A stretch of 64,000 nucleotides of DNA, taken from the NCBI RefSeq assembly GCF_002847285.1, contig NZ_CP025407.1:868001-932000 (forward strand). The letters are read 5' to 3'. The stretch comes from Streptomyces sp. CMB-StM0423. GTDB lineage: Bacteria > Actinomycetota > Actinomycetes > Streptomycetales > Streptomycetaceae. Shown piece by piece: positions 16,675 to 24,795 of this stretch (position 1 is its first letter; every line of letters starts with the position of its first letter). Below the pieces are notes generated by a model that made no database searches, was not told where the DNA came from, and saw only the letters and a list, made by a program, of their open reading frames with translations. The position numbers and the translations under genes are program-made.

Positions 16675-17217
16675 GTGTCGATGTTTGATCGGATCAAGGA
16701 TCAGGCCAAGGGCCTTCAGCAGTCCCGGGGCGGAGGGCGGTCCGGGAGCCAGGGCTCGACGGGCTCGGGCGGTGGTTCCAAGGCCCAGCTCGTGAGCATG
16801 TTCAAGTCGCAGCTCAGCTCGATGAAGACGGAGCTGAAGAGCGGCGCGTACCGGGACGCGACCATGGCGGTCTGCGCGCTCGTGGCGGCCGCGGACGGAC
16901 ACGTGCACCCCGCCGAGCGGGAGCGCATGGAGTCGATGATCATGAGCAACGACGTGCTGCAGAACTTCCCGCCGGAGCAGTTGCGGCAGCGGTTCACCAA
17001 GCACCTCGACCGGCTCACGGTCGACTTCCAGTCGGGCAAGGCGGAGGCGCTGCAGGAGATCGCCAAGGCGAAGAAGAAGGCGGCGGAGGCGCGGGCGGTG
17101 ATCCAGACCGGGTTCGTCATCGCCGGTGCCGACGGCTACATCGACCCGGCCGAGCAGCAGGTGCTCCGCGAGGCGTGCTCCGTGCTCGGGCTGCCGCCCA
17201 CGGAGTTCGGTCTCTGA
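16675..17217 (+). CDS. TerB-family tellurite-resistance protein
   Basis: Small all-helical TerB protein of 180 residues (or 178 from the ATG at 16681). After a Ser/Gly-rich linker (SRGGGRSGSQGSTGSGGGSK) the domain carries the family's two acidic metal-binding signatures: ALVAAADGHVHPAERERM and VIAGADGYIDPAEQQVL, each with D-G-x-x-x-x-x-E. TerB binds Ca-like metal ions at the membrane in tellurite and stress responses. No other ter genes are nearby. The frame ends before a 19-bp perfect hairpin. Confidence 0.9.
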   Translation: MSMFDRIKDQAKGLQQSRGGGRSGSQGSTGSGGGSKAQLVSMFKSQLSSMKTELKSGAYRDATMAVCALVAAADGHVHPAERERMESMIMSNDVLQNFPPEQLRQRFTKHLDRLTVDFQSGKAEALQEIAKAKKKAAEARAVIQTGFVIAGADGYIDPAEQQVLREACSVLGLPPTEFGL

Positions 17218-17236
17218 GGCCGGACGCCCGGTGGTT

Positions 17237-17275
17237 CGCGTGCCTCGTACGCCCCGGGGGCGTACGAGGCACGCG
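17237..17275. terminator. Bidirectional terminator, perfect 19-bp stem
   Basis: Arms CGCGTGCCTCGTACGCCCC and complement separated by one G. It sits between the convergent TerB gene (ends 17217) and the minus-strand frame ending at 17281, and can serve both. Confidence 0.85.
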
Positions 17276-17280
17276 GCGCC

Positions 17281-17430
17281 TCAGGTCCCGGTGACGCGGG
17301 CCCGCCACAGGTCGCGCAGGGGCGCGATCTCGGCCATGTGGTGGATGAACTCCAGGTCGCCCGCCCACGGCACCTCGGCGTACGCGTTGGCGGCGTCGGA
17401 GGCGTACGGGTACCGCGAGAAGCCGACCGT
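17281..17430 (-). pseudogene. Possible C-terminal remnant, unidentified protein
   Basis: A frame that ends in TGA at 17281 reads DTVGFSRYPYASDAANAYAE, followed by VPWAGDLEFIHHMAEIAPLR and DLWRARVTGT. The residue mix looks like a folded protein end, with Asp, Tyr and paired His, unlike random antisense. There is no start codon or ribosome site before it, and going upstream it enters the 3' end of the flavin reductase gene in another frame. It may be what is left of a gene whose 5' part was deleted. No family assigned. Confidence 0.35.
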
Positions 17431-17452
17431 GTCCCGGAGGGCCGGGGGCCCC

Positions 17453-18883
17453 TCAGCCGCGGTACGCCTCCAGCAGCCGCAGCCACACCTCGCTGATCGT
17501 CGGGTACGACGGGACGGCGTGCCACAGCCGGCTCACCGGCACCTCGCCGGCGACCGCGATGGTTGCCGAGTGGATCAGCTCCCCCACGCCGGGACCGACG
17601 AACGTGACGCCGCGCAGGATCTCCGCGTCCAGGTCGACGACCATGCGCGCCCGCCCGCGGTAGCCGTCCGCGTACAGTGAGGCGCCCGCGACCGAGCCCA
17701 GGGCGACGTCCACCGCGCGCACCCGGTGCCCGGCCCGTTCCGCCTCGGCCAGCGACATCCCGACGGCCGCGGCCTCGGGGTCGGTGAAGACGACCTGCGG
17801 GACGGCGCCGTGGTCGGCGGTCGCGGCGTGCGCGCCCCACGGGTCCGACTCCAGCAGCGGCACGCCCTGCGCGCGGGCGGCGATGGCCGCGCCCGCGATG
17901 CGCGCCTGGTACTTGCCCTGGTGGGTCAGCAGCGCGCGGTGGTTGACGTCCCCGACCGCGTACAGCCACTCGCTGCCCTCGACCCGCAGGCTGTCGTCCA
18001 CCGCCAGCCAGGAGCCGGGCTCCAGGCCGACGTTCTCCAGGCCGAGGTCGTCGGTACGGGGCGCGCGGCCGGTGGCGAAGAGGATCTCGTCGGCCTCGAT
18101 GGTGTCGCCGGCGTCGGTGGTCGCGAGGACGGTGCCGTTCTCGCGGACCACGGAGGTGACGGAGGTGCCGGTACGCACCTGGGCGCCGGCCTCGGTCAGC
18201 GCCTCGGTGACCAGCTCGCCGGCGAAGGGCTCCATGCGGTCCAGCAGGCCGCCGCCGCGGACGAGGACGGTGACCTGGGAGCCGAGCGCCTGCCAGGCGG
18301 TGGCCATCTCGACGCCCACCACGCCGCCGCCGACGACGATCAGCCGCCCGGGAACGACCGCCGAACTCGTGGCCTCCCGGCTGGTCCACGGCTTGACGTC
18401 GGCGACGCCCGGCAGCTTGGGCAGCAGGGCGCGGCTGCCGGTGCAGACGGCGACGGCGTGCCCGGCGGTCAGCGTACGGACCACGCCGTCGGCGTCGGTC
18501 ACCGCCACGGTGCGCGGCCCGGCGAGGCGGCCCCGGCCGCGGTAGAGGTCGGCGCCGATGCCGTCGAGCCAGGCGACCTGGCCGTCGTCCTCCCAGTGGG
18601 AGGTGAACGCGTCCCGGCGGGCGAGGACCGCGGCCGCGTCGAGGTCGCCGGCCACCAGGCCGCTCAGCCCGGGGAGGCGGCGGGCGTCGGCGCGGGCGAT
18701 CACCGGCCGCAGCAGGGCCTTGCTGGGCATGCAGGCCCAGTACGAGCACTCGCCGCCGACGAGTTCACTCTCGACGACCGCGGTGGACAGGCCGGCCGCG
18801 CGGGTGCGGTCCGCCACGTTCTCGCCCACGGGACCACCGCCGATGACCACCACGTCGTACGCAAAGGATTCCGTTTCCGTCAT
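17453..18883 (-). CDS. FAD/NAD(P)-dependent disulfide oxidoreductase (class I, dihydrolipoamide dehydrogenase-like)
   Basis: Protein of 476 residues with the FAD motif VVVIGGGPVGEN, the redox-active pair in GGECSYWACMPSKALL (Cys-x4-Cys), the NAD(P) motif VVGGGVVGVEMATAW, and the second FAD motif YAVGDVNHRALLTHQGKY. The C-terminal dimer-interface motif, normally HAHPTLSE in lipoamide dehydrogenases, reads HAVPSYPTISE, so the catalytic His that pairs with Glu is a Tyr, more like mercuric-reductase relatives. It may reduce a disulfide or quinone other than lipoamide. The ATG at 18883 has no clear ribosome site, so a leaderless start is possible. Confidence 0.88.
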   Translation of the reverse strand: MTETESFAYDVVVIGGGPVGENVADRTRAAGLSTAVVESELVGGECSYWACMPSKALLRPVIARADARRLPGLSGLVAGDLDAAAVLARRDAFTSHWEDDGQVAWLDGIGADLYRGRGRLAGPRTVAVTDADGVVRTLTAGHAVAVCTGSRALLPKLPGVADVKPWTSREATSSAVVPGRLIVVGGGVVGVEMATAWQALGSQVTVLVRGGGLLDRMEPFAGELVTEALTEAGAQVRTGTSVTSVVRENGTVLATTDAGDTIEADEILFATGRAPRTDDLGLENVGLEPGSWLAVDDSLRVEGSEWLYAVGDVNHRALLTHQGKYQARIAGAAIAARAQGVPLLESDPWGAHAATADHGAVPQVVFTDPEAAAVGMSLAEAERAGHRVRAVDVALGSVAGASLYADGYRGRARMVVDLDAEILRGVTFVGPGVGELIHSATIAVAGEVPVSRLWHAVPSYPTISEVWLRLLEAYRG

Positions 18884-18977
18884 GGGGTCAGTGTGGCCGG
18901 TGGGTGCGCGGGGCCGGTAAAGCACCCCCGCGGGGTGTGTCGCCGGGCCGCGGGTACGCGCCGCGCGTACGGCGCCG

Positions 18978-19889
18978 TCAGTGGCCGTGCAGCAGGCGGG
19001 TCAGGAACTCGGCGGCGTCGGTGCTGGTGCTGGTGGCCGCGGCGAGATTGTCCAGCGCCAGCCGGTAGCGGTCGACCTCGCTGGGCTTGTCGATGCGTAC
19101 GGTGCCGGAGAGCTGGTCCAGGCAGACCACGTCCGGCAGTTCGGGCTCGGCGAACCGCAGCATCGTCAGCGGCTGCGCCACCGCGGCCGTGCCGCCGGCC
19201 GCCAGCGGCACCACGTCCAGCGTGACCGTGGGGTGGTCGAGGTGCAGTCGGAGCAGGTGCTGCAACTGGCCCTCCATCACCCCCGGGGCGCCGACGGAGC
19301 GCCGCAGCGCCGCCTCGTCGAGCAGCACCCAGCAGCGCGGCGGGTCGGCGCGGGTCAGGGCCTGCTGGCGGCGTTCCAGCAGGTGCAGCCGGCGCTCCAC
19401 CGTCTGCACCGGGTCGCGCGGGAAGCCGAGCTGGGTGATCGCGCGGGCGTACGCGGCCGTCTGCAGCAGGTCCGGGATGCGCTGGGACTGGTAGCTGCGG
19501 ATGACGGTGGCGGCCTCCTCCAGACCGAGGTGGGTCTCCGCCTGACTGGGTATCAGGTCGCTGTACTCCTGCCACCAGCTCGGCGCGTTGGCGCCGCGGG
19601 TCAGCGCCGCGAACTCGTCGAGTTCGTCCTCGTCGGTGACACCGTAGAAGTCGAGCAGCGCCGCGATGTCGTAGTCCTTGCAGCCGCCCTGGCCCAGCTC
19701 CAGCCGGCACAGCTTGGCGACCGAGGCGCCGATCTGGCGGGCGGCGGCCTGCAACTGGATGCCGCGGTCCTGGCGGAGCCGGCGCAGCCGGGAGCCGAGG
19801 ACGGACCTGCAGACGGGCCGGCCGCCGCGCTCGTGCTCACCGGCGAGCGTGATCCCGGGGTCGTGCACTGCCGCCATGGGCACCGTCAT
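18978..19889 (-). CDS. XRE-family regulator with DUF5753 domain
   Basis: Transcription factor of 303 residues: a helix-turn-helix (LGSRLRRLRQDRGIQLQAAA, IGASVAKLCRLELGQ) followed by the DUF5753 domain (WQEYSDLIPSQAETHLGLEEAATVIRSYQ, IPDLLQTAAYARAI, CWVLLDEAALRR, VTLDVVPL, VVCLDQLSGTVRID). This pairing is abundant in Streptomyces, where such regulators control development and antibiotics, usually with a DUF397 partner. No DUF397 gene is here; instead an SAV2177 methyltransferase lies upstream. ATG 19889 has GGAGG upstream. A 19-bp palindrome at 19942-19960 in its promoter is a likely autoregulatory site. Confidence 0.92.
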   Translation of the reverse strand: MTVPMAAVHDPGITLAGEHERGGRPVCRSVLGSRLRRLRQDRGIQLQAAARQIGASVAKLCRLELGQGGCKDYDIAALLDFYGVTDEDELDEFAALTRGANAPSWWQEYSDLIPSQAETHLGLEEAATVIRSYQSQRIPDLLQTAAYARAITQLGFPRDPVQTVERRLHLLERRQQALTRADPPRCWVLLDEAALRRSVGAPGVMEGQLQHLLRLHLDHPTVTLDVVPLAAGGTAAVAQPLTMLRFAEPELPDVVCLDQLSGTVRIDKPSEVDRYRLALDNLAAATSTSTDAAEFLTRLLHGH

Positions 19890-19941
19890 CGGTCCTCCGC
19901 AGGCATCGGTTCTCCGCGATGGCCCTTCGCCGTCGAGACTC

Positions 19942-19960
19942 ACGCTACCCGCGGTAGCGT
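19942..19960. promoter_or_regulatory. Palindrome ACGCTACC-N3-GGTAGCGT, probable operator
   Basis: Eight-base perfect arms around CGC, 53 bases upstream of the XRE/DUF5753 start and 83 bases past the end of the methyltransferase gene. Position and symmetry fit a dimer-binding site for the adjacent regulator. Inferred function only. Confidence 0.55.
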
Positions 19961-20042
19961 AACGCGCCACAGGGGGCAAAAGCGCACCTTGGCCCGATCT
20001 TTGCGAGCGGCGGACATGCCCGCGGCGGCAACGCGCCGCGGG

Positions 20043-20855
20043 CTACGGCTTCCGGCCGACCCCGCCCAGGACCGCCATCTCCACCGGGCTGCCGACCTCC
20101 ACCGGCTCGGGCCGCCACAGCGGGCAGGACACCACGCCGGGCTCGACCAACTCCGTCCCGTCGAGGTAGCCGGCGATCTGCGCGGCGCTGCGCAGGTGGT
20201 ACGGCACGGCGCCGGTGGCGTTGTAGCCGGCGATGGCGCGGCTGTACTTCTCATTGCCGTCGACGCCGTCCCGTATCGCCAGGTAACTGCCGGGCGGCAG
20301 CGGGTCCATCAGCCGCCGCACCACCGACCTGGCCTGCTCGTAGCCGTCGACGTGCGCCAGGATGCCCATGAGGATGACGGCGACCGGCCGGTCGAGGTCC
20401 AGGGTGCGCGCCGCGCCCGCGAGTATCGCCTCGGGGTCCTCGACGTCGGCGTCGATGTACGCGGTCGCGCCCTCGCGGGTGCTGGTGAGCAGGCCGCGGG
20501 CGTGCGCGAGGACGAGTTTGTCGTTGTCGACGTAGACGATGCGGGAGTCGGGGGCCGCGCGCTGGGCCACCTCGTGGGTGTTGTCCGCGGTGGGCAGCCC
20601 GGTGCCGATGTCGAGGAACTGCCGTACGCCCGCCTCCCTCGCGAGGTGGCCGACGACCCGGCGGAGGAACTGCCGCCCGCTGCGGGCGAGATCGACGATC
20701 TCCGGGAAGACCTGCTGGAACCGGGCGCTGGCGGTGCGGTCCGGCTCGTAGTTGTCCTTGCCGCCGATCCAGTAGTTGAAGATCCTCGCCGAGTGCGGCA
20801 CGGAGGTGTCGACGACCACCCGTTGCCTGCCGTCGTTGAACGTTTCCTCTGTCAT
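20043..20855 (-). CDS. SAV2177-family SAM-dependent methyltransferase (PF04672)
   Basis: Protein of 270 residues with the family marks PHSARIFNYWIGGKDNYEPDR, REAGVRQFLDIGTGLPTADNTHEVAQ (SAM motif I), RIVYVDNDKLVLAHA, and DRPVAVILMGILAHV. ATG 20855 follows GTGGAG. It is upstream of, and parallel to, the XRE/DUF5753 regulator, a linkage common for this family. Its relation to the copy at 2664 is clear in motif order, but the two differ in many positions. Substrate unknown. Confidence 0.88.
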   Translation of the reverse strand: MTEETFNDGRQRVVVDTSVPHSARIFNYWIGGKDNYEPDRTASARFQQVFPEIVDLARSGRQFLRRVVGHLAREAGVRQFLDIGTGLPTADNTHEVAQRAAPDSRIVYVDNDKLVLAHARGLLTSTREGATAYIDADVEDPEAILAGAARTLDLDRPVAVILMGILAHVDGYEQARSVVRRLMDPLPPGSYLAIRDGVDGNEKYSRAIAGYNATGAVPYHLRSAAQIAGYLDGTELVEPGVVSCPLWRPEPVEVGSPVEMAVLGGVGRKP

Positions 20856-20967
20856 GGTCTCCACCGTCCGGGGTCGGGGGCGCGGCCCGGACAACGTAAC
20901 CGAGGGGGAGCCCGCCGTCACCGCCGCCCGCGGACCCGCCCGCCCGCCGCGGTGGCCGGGCGGCCGG

Positions 20968-21756
20968 TCACGCCCCGTCGCCCGCGATGCTCCGGGACAT
21001 CGCGAGGTGGCTCGCCAGCAGCCCGCCGTCCACCGGCAGGCTGACCCCGGTGATCCACGCCGCGTCGCGGGAGGCGAGGAACGCCACCGCCGCCGCGATG
21101 TCGTCCGGTTCGCCGACGCGGCCCAGCGGGTAGTGCTCCTCGACCCGGGCCAGGACCTCGGGCCGGTCGGCCCAGACGGCGGTGCGCACGGTGCCGGGCT
21201 CGACGAGGTTCACGCGCACGCCGCGCGCCGCGCTCTCCACGGCCAGGGTGCGGGTGAGGGAGACGAGCGCGGCCTTGGCGGCGCTGTACGCGTGCTCGCC
21301 GTAGTGGCGTTCGGCGTTGACCGAGCCGATGCTGACGATCGCGGCCCGGCCCGGGGCGGCGGCCAGCAGCGGCAGCGCCGCGCGGGCGCAGCGCGCGGCG
21401 CCGTGCAGGGTGACCTCGAAGTCCTCGTACCAGTCGGGCTCCTGCCAGTCCTCGAAGCGGGGCGGGTCGCGGTGGACGGCGTAGGCGTTGTTGACGAGGA
21501 CGTGCAGCCCGCCGAAGGACTCCGCCGCGTACGCGACCGCCGCCCGGACCGCCGCGCCGTCCGTCACGTCGCAGGCGAGCGCCGCGGCCGTACCGCCGGC
21601 GGCGCGAATCGCGGCGGCAGCCCGCTCGGCGCGCTCGCCGTCCCGGTCGGTGACCAGCACGCCCGCGCCCTCCGCGGCGAAGCGGCGGGCGACCGCCTCG
21701 CCTATGCCCTGTCCGGCGCCCGTGACCAGCACTCCGTATCCCTCGAATCGCTCCAT
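20968..21756 (-). CDS. Short-chain dehydrogenase/reductase
   Basis: Classical SDR of 262 residues. NAD(P) motif [17 protein letters not shown] at residues 11-27, acidic residue in [13 protein letters not shown] suggesting NAD rather than NADP, NNAY as the structural Asn motif, catalytic Ser in VSIGSVNAE and YSAAKAAL as YxxxK. The C-terminal [34 protein letters not shown] is the usual family ending. Stands alone; the substrate is not evident. Confidence 0.92.
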   Translation of the reverse strand: [262 protein letters not shown]

Positions 21757-21861
21757 CGGACCAGGTTAGAAGGCCGGTCTGACACGGCCTCGCCGCGCGT
21801 GGCGGCGGGCCGGCAGCGGCGAGGACGGGCCGGTGAGTGCTGCGGTGGCCGAGGGCGGCGC

Positions 21862-21997
21862 GTGGTGCACGCGCACGACGCGGAGGTGGAACTGCAGGAG
21901 TTCACCCGCCTCGGCGTGTACGCCGTACCGGCCGCTCTGGGCGCCGCGGTGCTGGCACTGTGGGTCTCGCTGACCGTGACCGGAGGAGGGGTGACCC
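21862..21997 (+). CDS. Small membrane protein, frame possibly damaged
   Basis: GTG-led frame reading VVHAHDAEVELQEFTRLGVY then a hydrophobic helix AVPAALGAAVLALWVSLTVTG. The amphipathic start and single helix look genuine, but the frame has no stop near the next gene's ribosome site and continues into nonsense; three TGA codons sit one base out of frame at 21971, 21977 and 21992. A single-base indel would explain this. End coordinate is a guess set at the next start. Confidence 0.3.
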
Positions 21998-22288
21998 GTG
22001 GCCGTGGTGGTGTGGATCGTCGAGGGCACCTGGCCCGCCTGCGTGGCCGCCGCGGGCGCGCACGCGCCCGCGGCGGCGGAGGTCGTCCTGCTGCACGTCG
22101 CCCCCGCCGACGTGCCCGGCGCGGCGCACGGCGCGCTCGCCGGGCTGCTCGGCCGGGGCGGGCCCGCGCCCGGGCGGCCGGGGCACAAAGGCCCCGGCGG
22201 CGGCCCGGGCGAGCGGGTGGCGCGGCTCGCGGCCGCCTCCGCCCCCTCCCGGCCCGTAGGAGAGCCGGGTTACGCGTCCTCGCCGTAG
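21998..22288 (+). CDS. Short UspA-like protein
   Basis: GTG at 21998 after GGAGGAGGG. The 96-residue product starts VAVVVWIVEGTW, then VVLLHVAPADVPGAAHGALAGLLGR, like strand 1, helix 1 and strand 2 of universal stress proteins. The ATP-binding loop (G-2x-G-9x-GS/T) and the last strands are absent, and the second half is Gly/Pro-rich. The 3' end overlaps the convergent DUF899 gene by 19 bases. Could be a shortened or decaying USP. Confidence 0.4.
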   Translation: MAVVVWIVEGTWPACVAAAGAHAPAAAEVVLLHVAPADVPGAAHGALAGLLGRGGPAPGRPGHKGPGGGPGERVARLAAASAPSRPVGEPGYASSP

Positions 22289-22956
22289 AGGCGGGCGATG
22301 TCCTTCGAGTCGAGCCAGCCGCTGTACGCGGGCGACTGCGGCCAGCCCTCGGGCGAGTCCTGCCAGTCCTCCTGCCGCCCGTACGGCAGCACGTCGACGA
22401 GCGGGAAGGTGTGGCTCAACTGCTCGGTGCCGCGGCCGCTGGAGTGCCAGGTGCGGTAGACCGTGTCGCCGTCGCGCAGGAAGACGTTGAGCGCGAACCC
22501 GCCGCCCTTCGGGGCGTCGACGTCGGCGCCGAACGGGCTGTTGGCGGTGGAGTACCAGGTCATCTGGTTGCCGACGCGCTTCTTGTACGCCAGCGCCTGG
22601 TCGATCGGGCCCTGCGTGACGATGACGAACCGCGCGTCGTACGGGTCGAGGAAGCCGAACCGGGTGAACTGCGCGGTGTAGCTCGTACAGCCGCCGCACT
22701 GCCACTCCTTGTCCTCGAACCACATGTGGTTGTAGACGATGAGCTGCGACCTGCCGTCGAAGACGTCGACCAGCCGGACCGGCCCCTCCGCACCCTCCAG
22801 GGTGTAATCGGGCATCTCGACCATCGGCAGCCGGCGCCGCTGCGCGGCGATGGCGTCCAGCTCCCGGGTCGCGGCCTTCTCACGGACGCGCAGCGCGTCC
22901 AGCTCGCGCCGCCAGGTGCCGGTGTCGACGACGGGCGGCATTGCGTGGGCGGTCAT
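22270..22956 (-). CDS. DUF899 thioredoxin-like family protein
   Basis: Protein of 228 residues. Family pattern: helical N-terminus with REKAATRELDAIAAQRRRLPMVEM, YTLEGAEGPVRLVDVFDGRSQLIVYNHMWF, then WQCGGCTSYTAQF with the CxxC, GFLDPYDARFVIVTQGPI, W-YSTANSPFGAD, and GFALNVFLRDGDTVYRTWHSSGRGTE. DUF899 proteins are thioredoxin-fold and often sit with stress genes; their reaction is not established. Unusual TAA stop for this genome. ATG at 22956 follows GGAGGAG. Confidence 0.9.
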   Translation of the reverse strand: MTAHAMPPVVDTGTWRRELDALRVREKAATRELDAIAAQRRRLPMVEMPDYTLEGAEGPVRLVDVFDGRSQLIVYNHMWFEDKEWQCGGCTSYTAQFTRFGFLDPYDARFVIVTQGPIDQALAYKKRVGNQMTWYSTANSPFGADVDAPKGGGFALNVFLRDGDTVYRTWHSSGRGTEQLSHTFPLVDVLPYGRQEDWQDSPEGWPQSPAYSGWLDSKDIARLYGEDA

Positions 22957-23019
22957 GGTGCTCCTCCGGCGTTCAGGGATTGCTTATCCGTACGGTGAGA
23001 CCGGCCGGCCCGGCGGAAC

Positions 23020-23817
23020 TCATCGCTGGGCGCGATGGCACTCGGTCACGTACGGCATCTCACCCGGTCGCGCCACCGCGAGGAGCGCCCGCACCCGGTC
23101 CAGCAGCCGCTCGCGTACGGCGGGCGCCAGGGTGATCACGTAGCTGCGGGAGGCGACCATGTCGACGATCTCCGCGTCGGTCCTCGGGTGGCGCCAGCGG
23201 AAGTCCCGGCGCTCGACGGGCCCGAACGGCGCGCCGACGCGGTCGGTCTGGCGGTCCTCCGCGGGCGCCGGGGCGTACTCGCGCAGCAGCCGGCCCAGCT
23301 CCGCGACCCAGGGCACGGACTCGTCGCGGCTGTTCCACACCAGCGCGAGCCGGCCGCCGGGGCGCAGCAGCCGGGCGACCTCGGGGACGGCCCGTTCGGG
23401 ATCGACCCAGTGCCACGCCTGGGCGCAGACGACGGTGTCGGCGCTCGCGTCGGGCAGGGGTATCGACTCGGCGGTGCCGGCGACGGCCCGTATGCCGGGC
23501 AGCACGCGGGCGAACTGCTCGCGCATGCCCGCGGAGGGCTCGACGGCGACGAGTTCGCGGCCGGGGGCGCGCAGGGCGCGGGTCAGCTTGCCGGTGCCGG
23601 CGCCCAGGTCGACGACGGCGCGGGCGGATTCCGGCACCAGCCAGGCGGTCGCCTCCGGCGGGTAGGGCGGACGGCCGCGCTCGTAGGCGCCGGCGGCGGC
23701 GCCGAAGGAGCCGGCCTGCCGGCTCCGCTCGCTCGGCTCCTGCTCGCGCAGCTCCTGGCGGTTCCGCTCCTGCCGGTTGCCGCCGTCGGCGTCACCGTGC
23801 TCGTTCGGTGAGGTCAT
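23020..23817 (-). CDS. Class I SAM-dependent methyltransferase (PF08241-like)
   Basis: Protein of 265 residues. After a polar, Gln/Arg/Glu-rich N-terminal tail (about 35 residues) comes SFGAAAGAYERGRPPYPPEA, the start typical of the yeast Tmt1/UbiE-like group, then motif I VVDLGAGTGKLTRAL, motif II VAVEPSAGMREQF, motif III IPLPDASADTVVCAQAWHWVDP and LRPGGRLALVWNSRDE. Function is probably small-molecule methylation. Ends 3 bases after the palindromic CGTACGG motif; the next gene downstream is DUF899. Confidence 0.88.
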   Translation of the reverse strand: MTSPNEHGDADGGNRQERNRQELREQEPSERSRQAGSFGAAAGAYERGRPPYPPEATAWLVPESARAVVDLGAGTGKLTRALRAPGRELVAVEPSAGMREQFARVLPGIRAVAGTAESIPLPDASADTVVCAQAWHWVDPERAVPEVARLLRPGGRLALVWNSRDESVPWVAELGRLLREYAPAPAEDRQTDRVGAPFGPVERRDFRWRHPRTDAEIVDMVASRSYVITLAPAVRERLLDRVRALLAVARPGEMPYVTECHRAQR

Positions 23818-23829
23818 CCCCGCATCGTG

Positions 23830-24687
23830 TCAGGCGTCCGCCGGGTGCGACCGGGCGGACAGCAGCCGGAGGGCGTCGGCGGACGCGGGGTCTTCCGGGG
23901 TGTAGACCTCCAGCCGGTGGTCCGGGCTGTCGGGCTGCAGCCAGACCTGGTAGCCGACGTCGAGCGCGCCGACGGTGGGGTGCCGCAGCCGCATCGTGCC
24001 CACGGTGCAGTCGGCGACGTCGCCCGCGGCCCACAGCTCCGCGAAGTCCGCGCTGCCCATGGCGAGTTCGCCGATCAGCTCGGCGAGGCGGGCGTCGGTG
24101 GGGTAGCGGCCCGCGGTCAGCCGCAGGTACGCGACGTGGATGCGGGCCAGCTCCGCCCAGTTGGCGTGCTGGTCCCGTGCAAGCGGGTCGAGGAAGAACA
24201 TCCGCGGCACCGAAGGACGGCGGGCGGGGTCGCCGGGGGCGTCGAAGCCGACGTGCTCGGCGACGAGCGCGTGCCCGGTGCGGTTCCAGGCCAGCACGTC
24301 CCCGCGGCGGCCCAGCACGATGGCCGGCGTCGTCTCGGCCAGGGACGTCAGCAGCGCCAGCACCCGCGGGTGCGGCTCCTCGGGCGGCGGGCGGAGCAGC
24401 CGCGGCGCGACCGGGCGGCGGGCGAGGTTGTGCAGGTGGGCCGTCTCGGCCGGGTCCAGCCGCAGCACCCGGGCCAGCGCGTCGAGCACCTGCCGGGAGG
24501 CGGTGCCGGTCTGCCCCTGCTCCAGCCGCGTGTAGTACCCGGCGCTCACCCCGGCGAGCTGCGCCAGCTCCTCGCGGCGCAGGCCCGGCACCCGGCGGGC
24601 GGCGCCGTAGGTGCCGAGCCCGGCGGCGGCGGGCGTGACGCGGCCGCGGCGGGTCTTCAGATACGCCCCGAGGTTCTCCAGCTCCAT
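23830..24687 (-). CDS. XRE-family regulator with MmyB-like ligand-binding domain
   Basis: Protein of 285 residues. N-terminal HTH: LGAYLKTRRGRVTPAAAGL, RRVPGLRREELAQLAGVSAGYYTRLEQGQ; then the MmyB/PF17765 domain (ALLTSLAETTPAIVLGRRGDVLAWNRTGHAL, NWAELARIHVAYLRLTAGRYPTD, DFAELWAAGDVADC, VGALDVGYQVWLQPDSPDHRLEVYT). Divergent from an MFS exporter with about 108 bases between the starts, so it most likely represses that exporter and itself. Its 3' end is 12 bases from the methyltransferase start. Confidence 0.92.
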   Translation of the reverse strand: MELENLGAYLKTRRGRVTPAAAGLGTYGAARRVPGLRREELAQLAGVSAGYYTRLEQGQTGTASRQVLDALARVLRLDPAETAHLHNLARRPVAPRLLRPPPEEPHPRVLALLTSLAETTPAIVLGRRGDVLAWNRTGHALVAEHVGFDAPGDPARRPSVPRMFFLDPLARDQHANWAELARIHVAYLRLTAGRYPTDARLAELIGELAMGSADFAELWAAGDVADCTVGTMRLRHPTVGALDVGYQVWLQPDSPDHRLEVYTPEDPASADALRLLSARSHPADA

Positions 24688-24795
24688 GGTCCCGAGGCTA
24701 CGTCGGGGCGGGCGCGGGTGCGGCGGCCCCGGGTATCCCTGCGGGGTGTACCCACGGTGCGGGGATGGCTGGCGGCCGCGCGCCGGAGCACCGTC

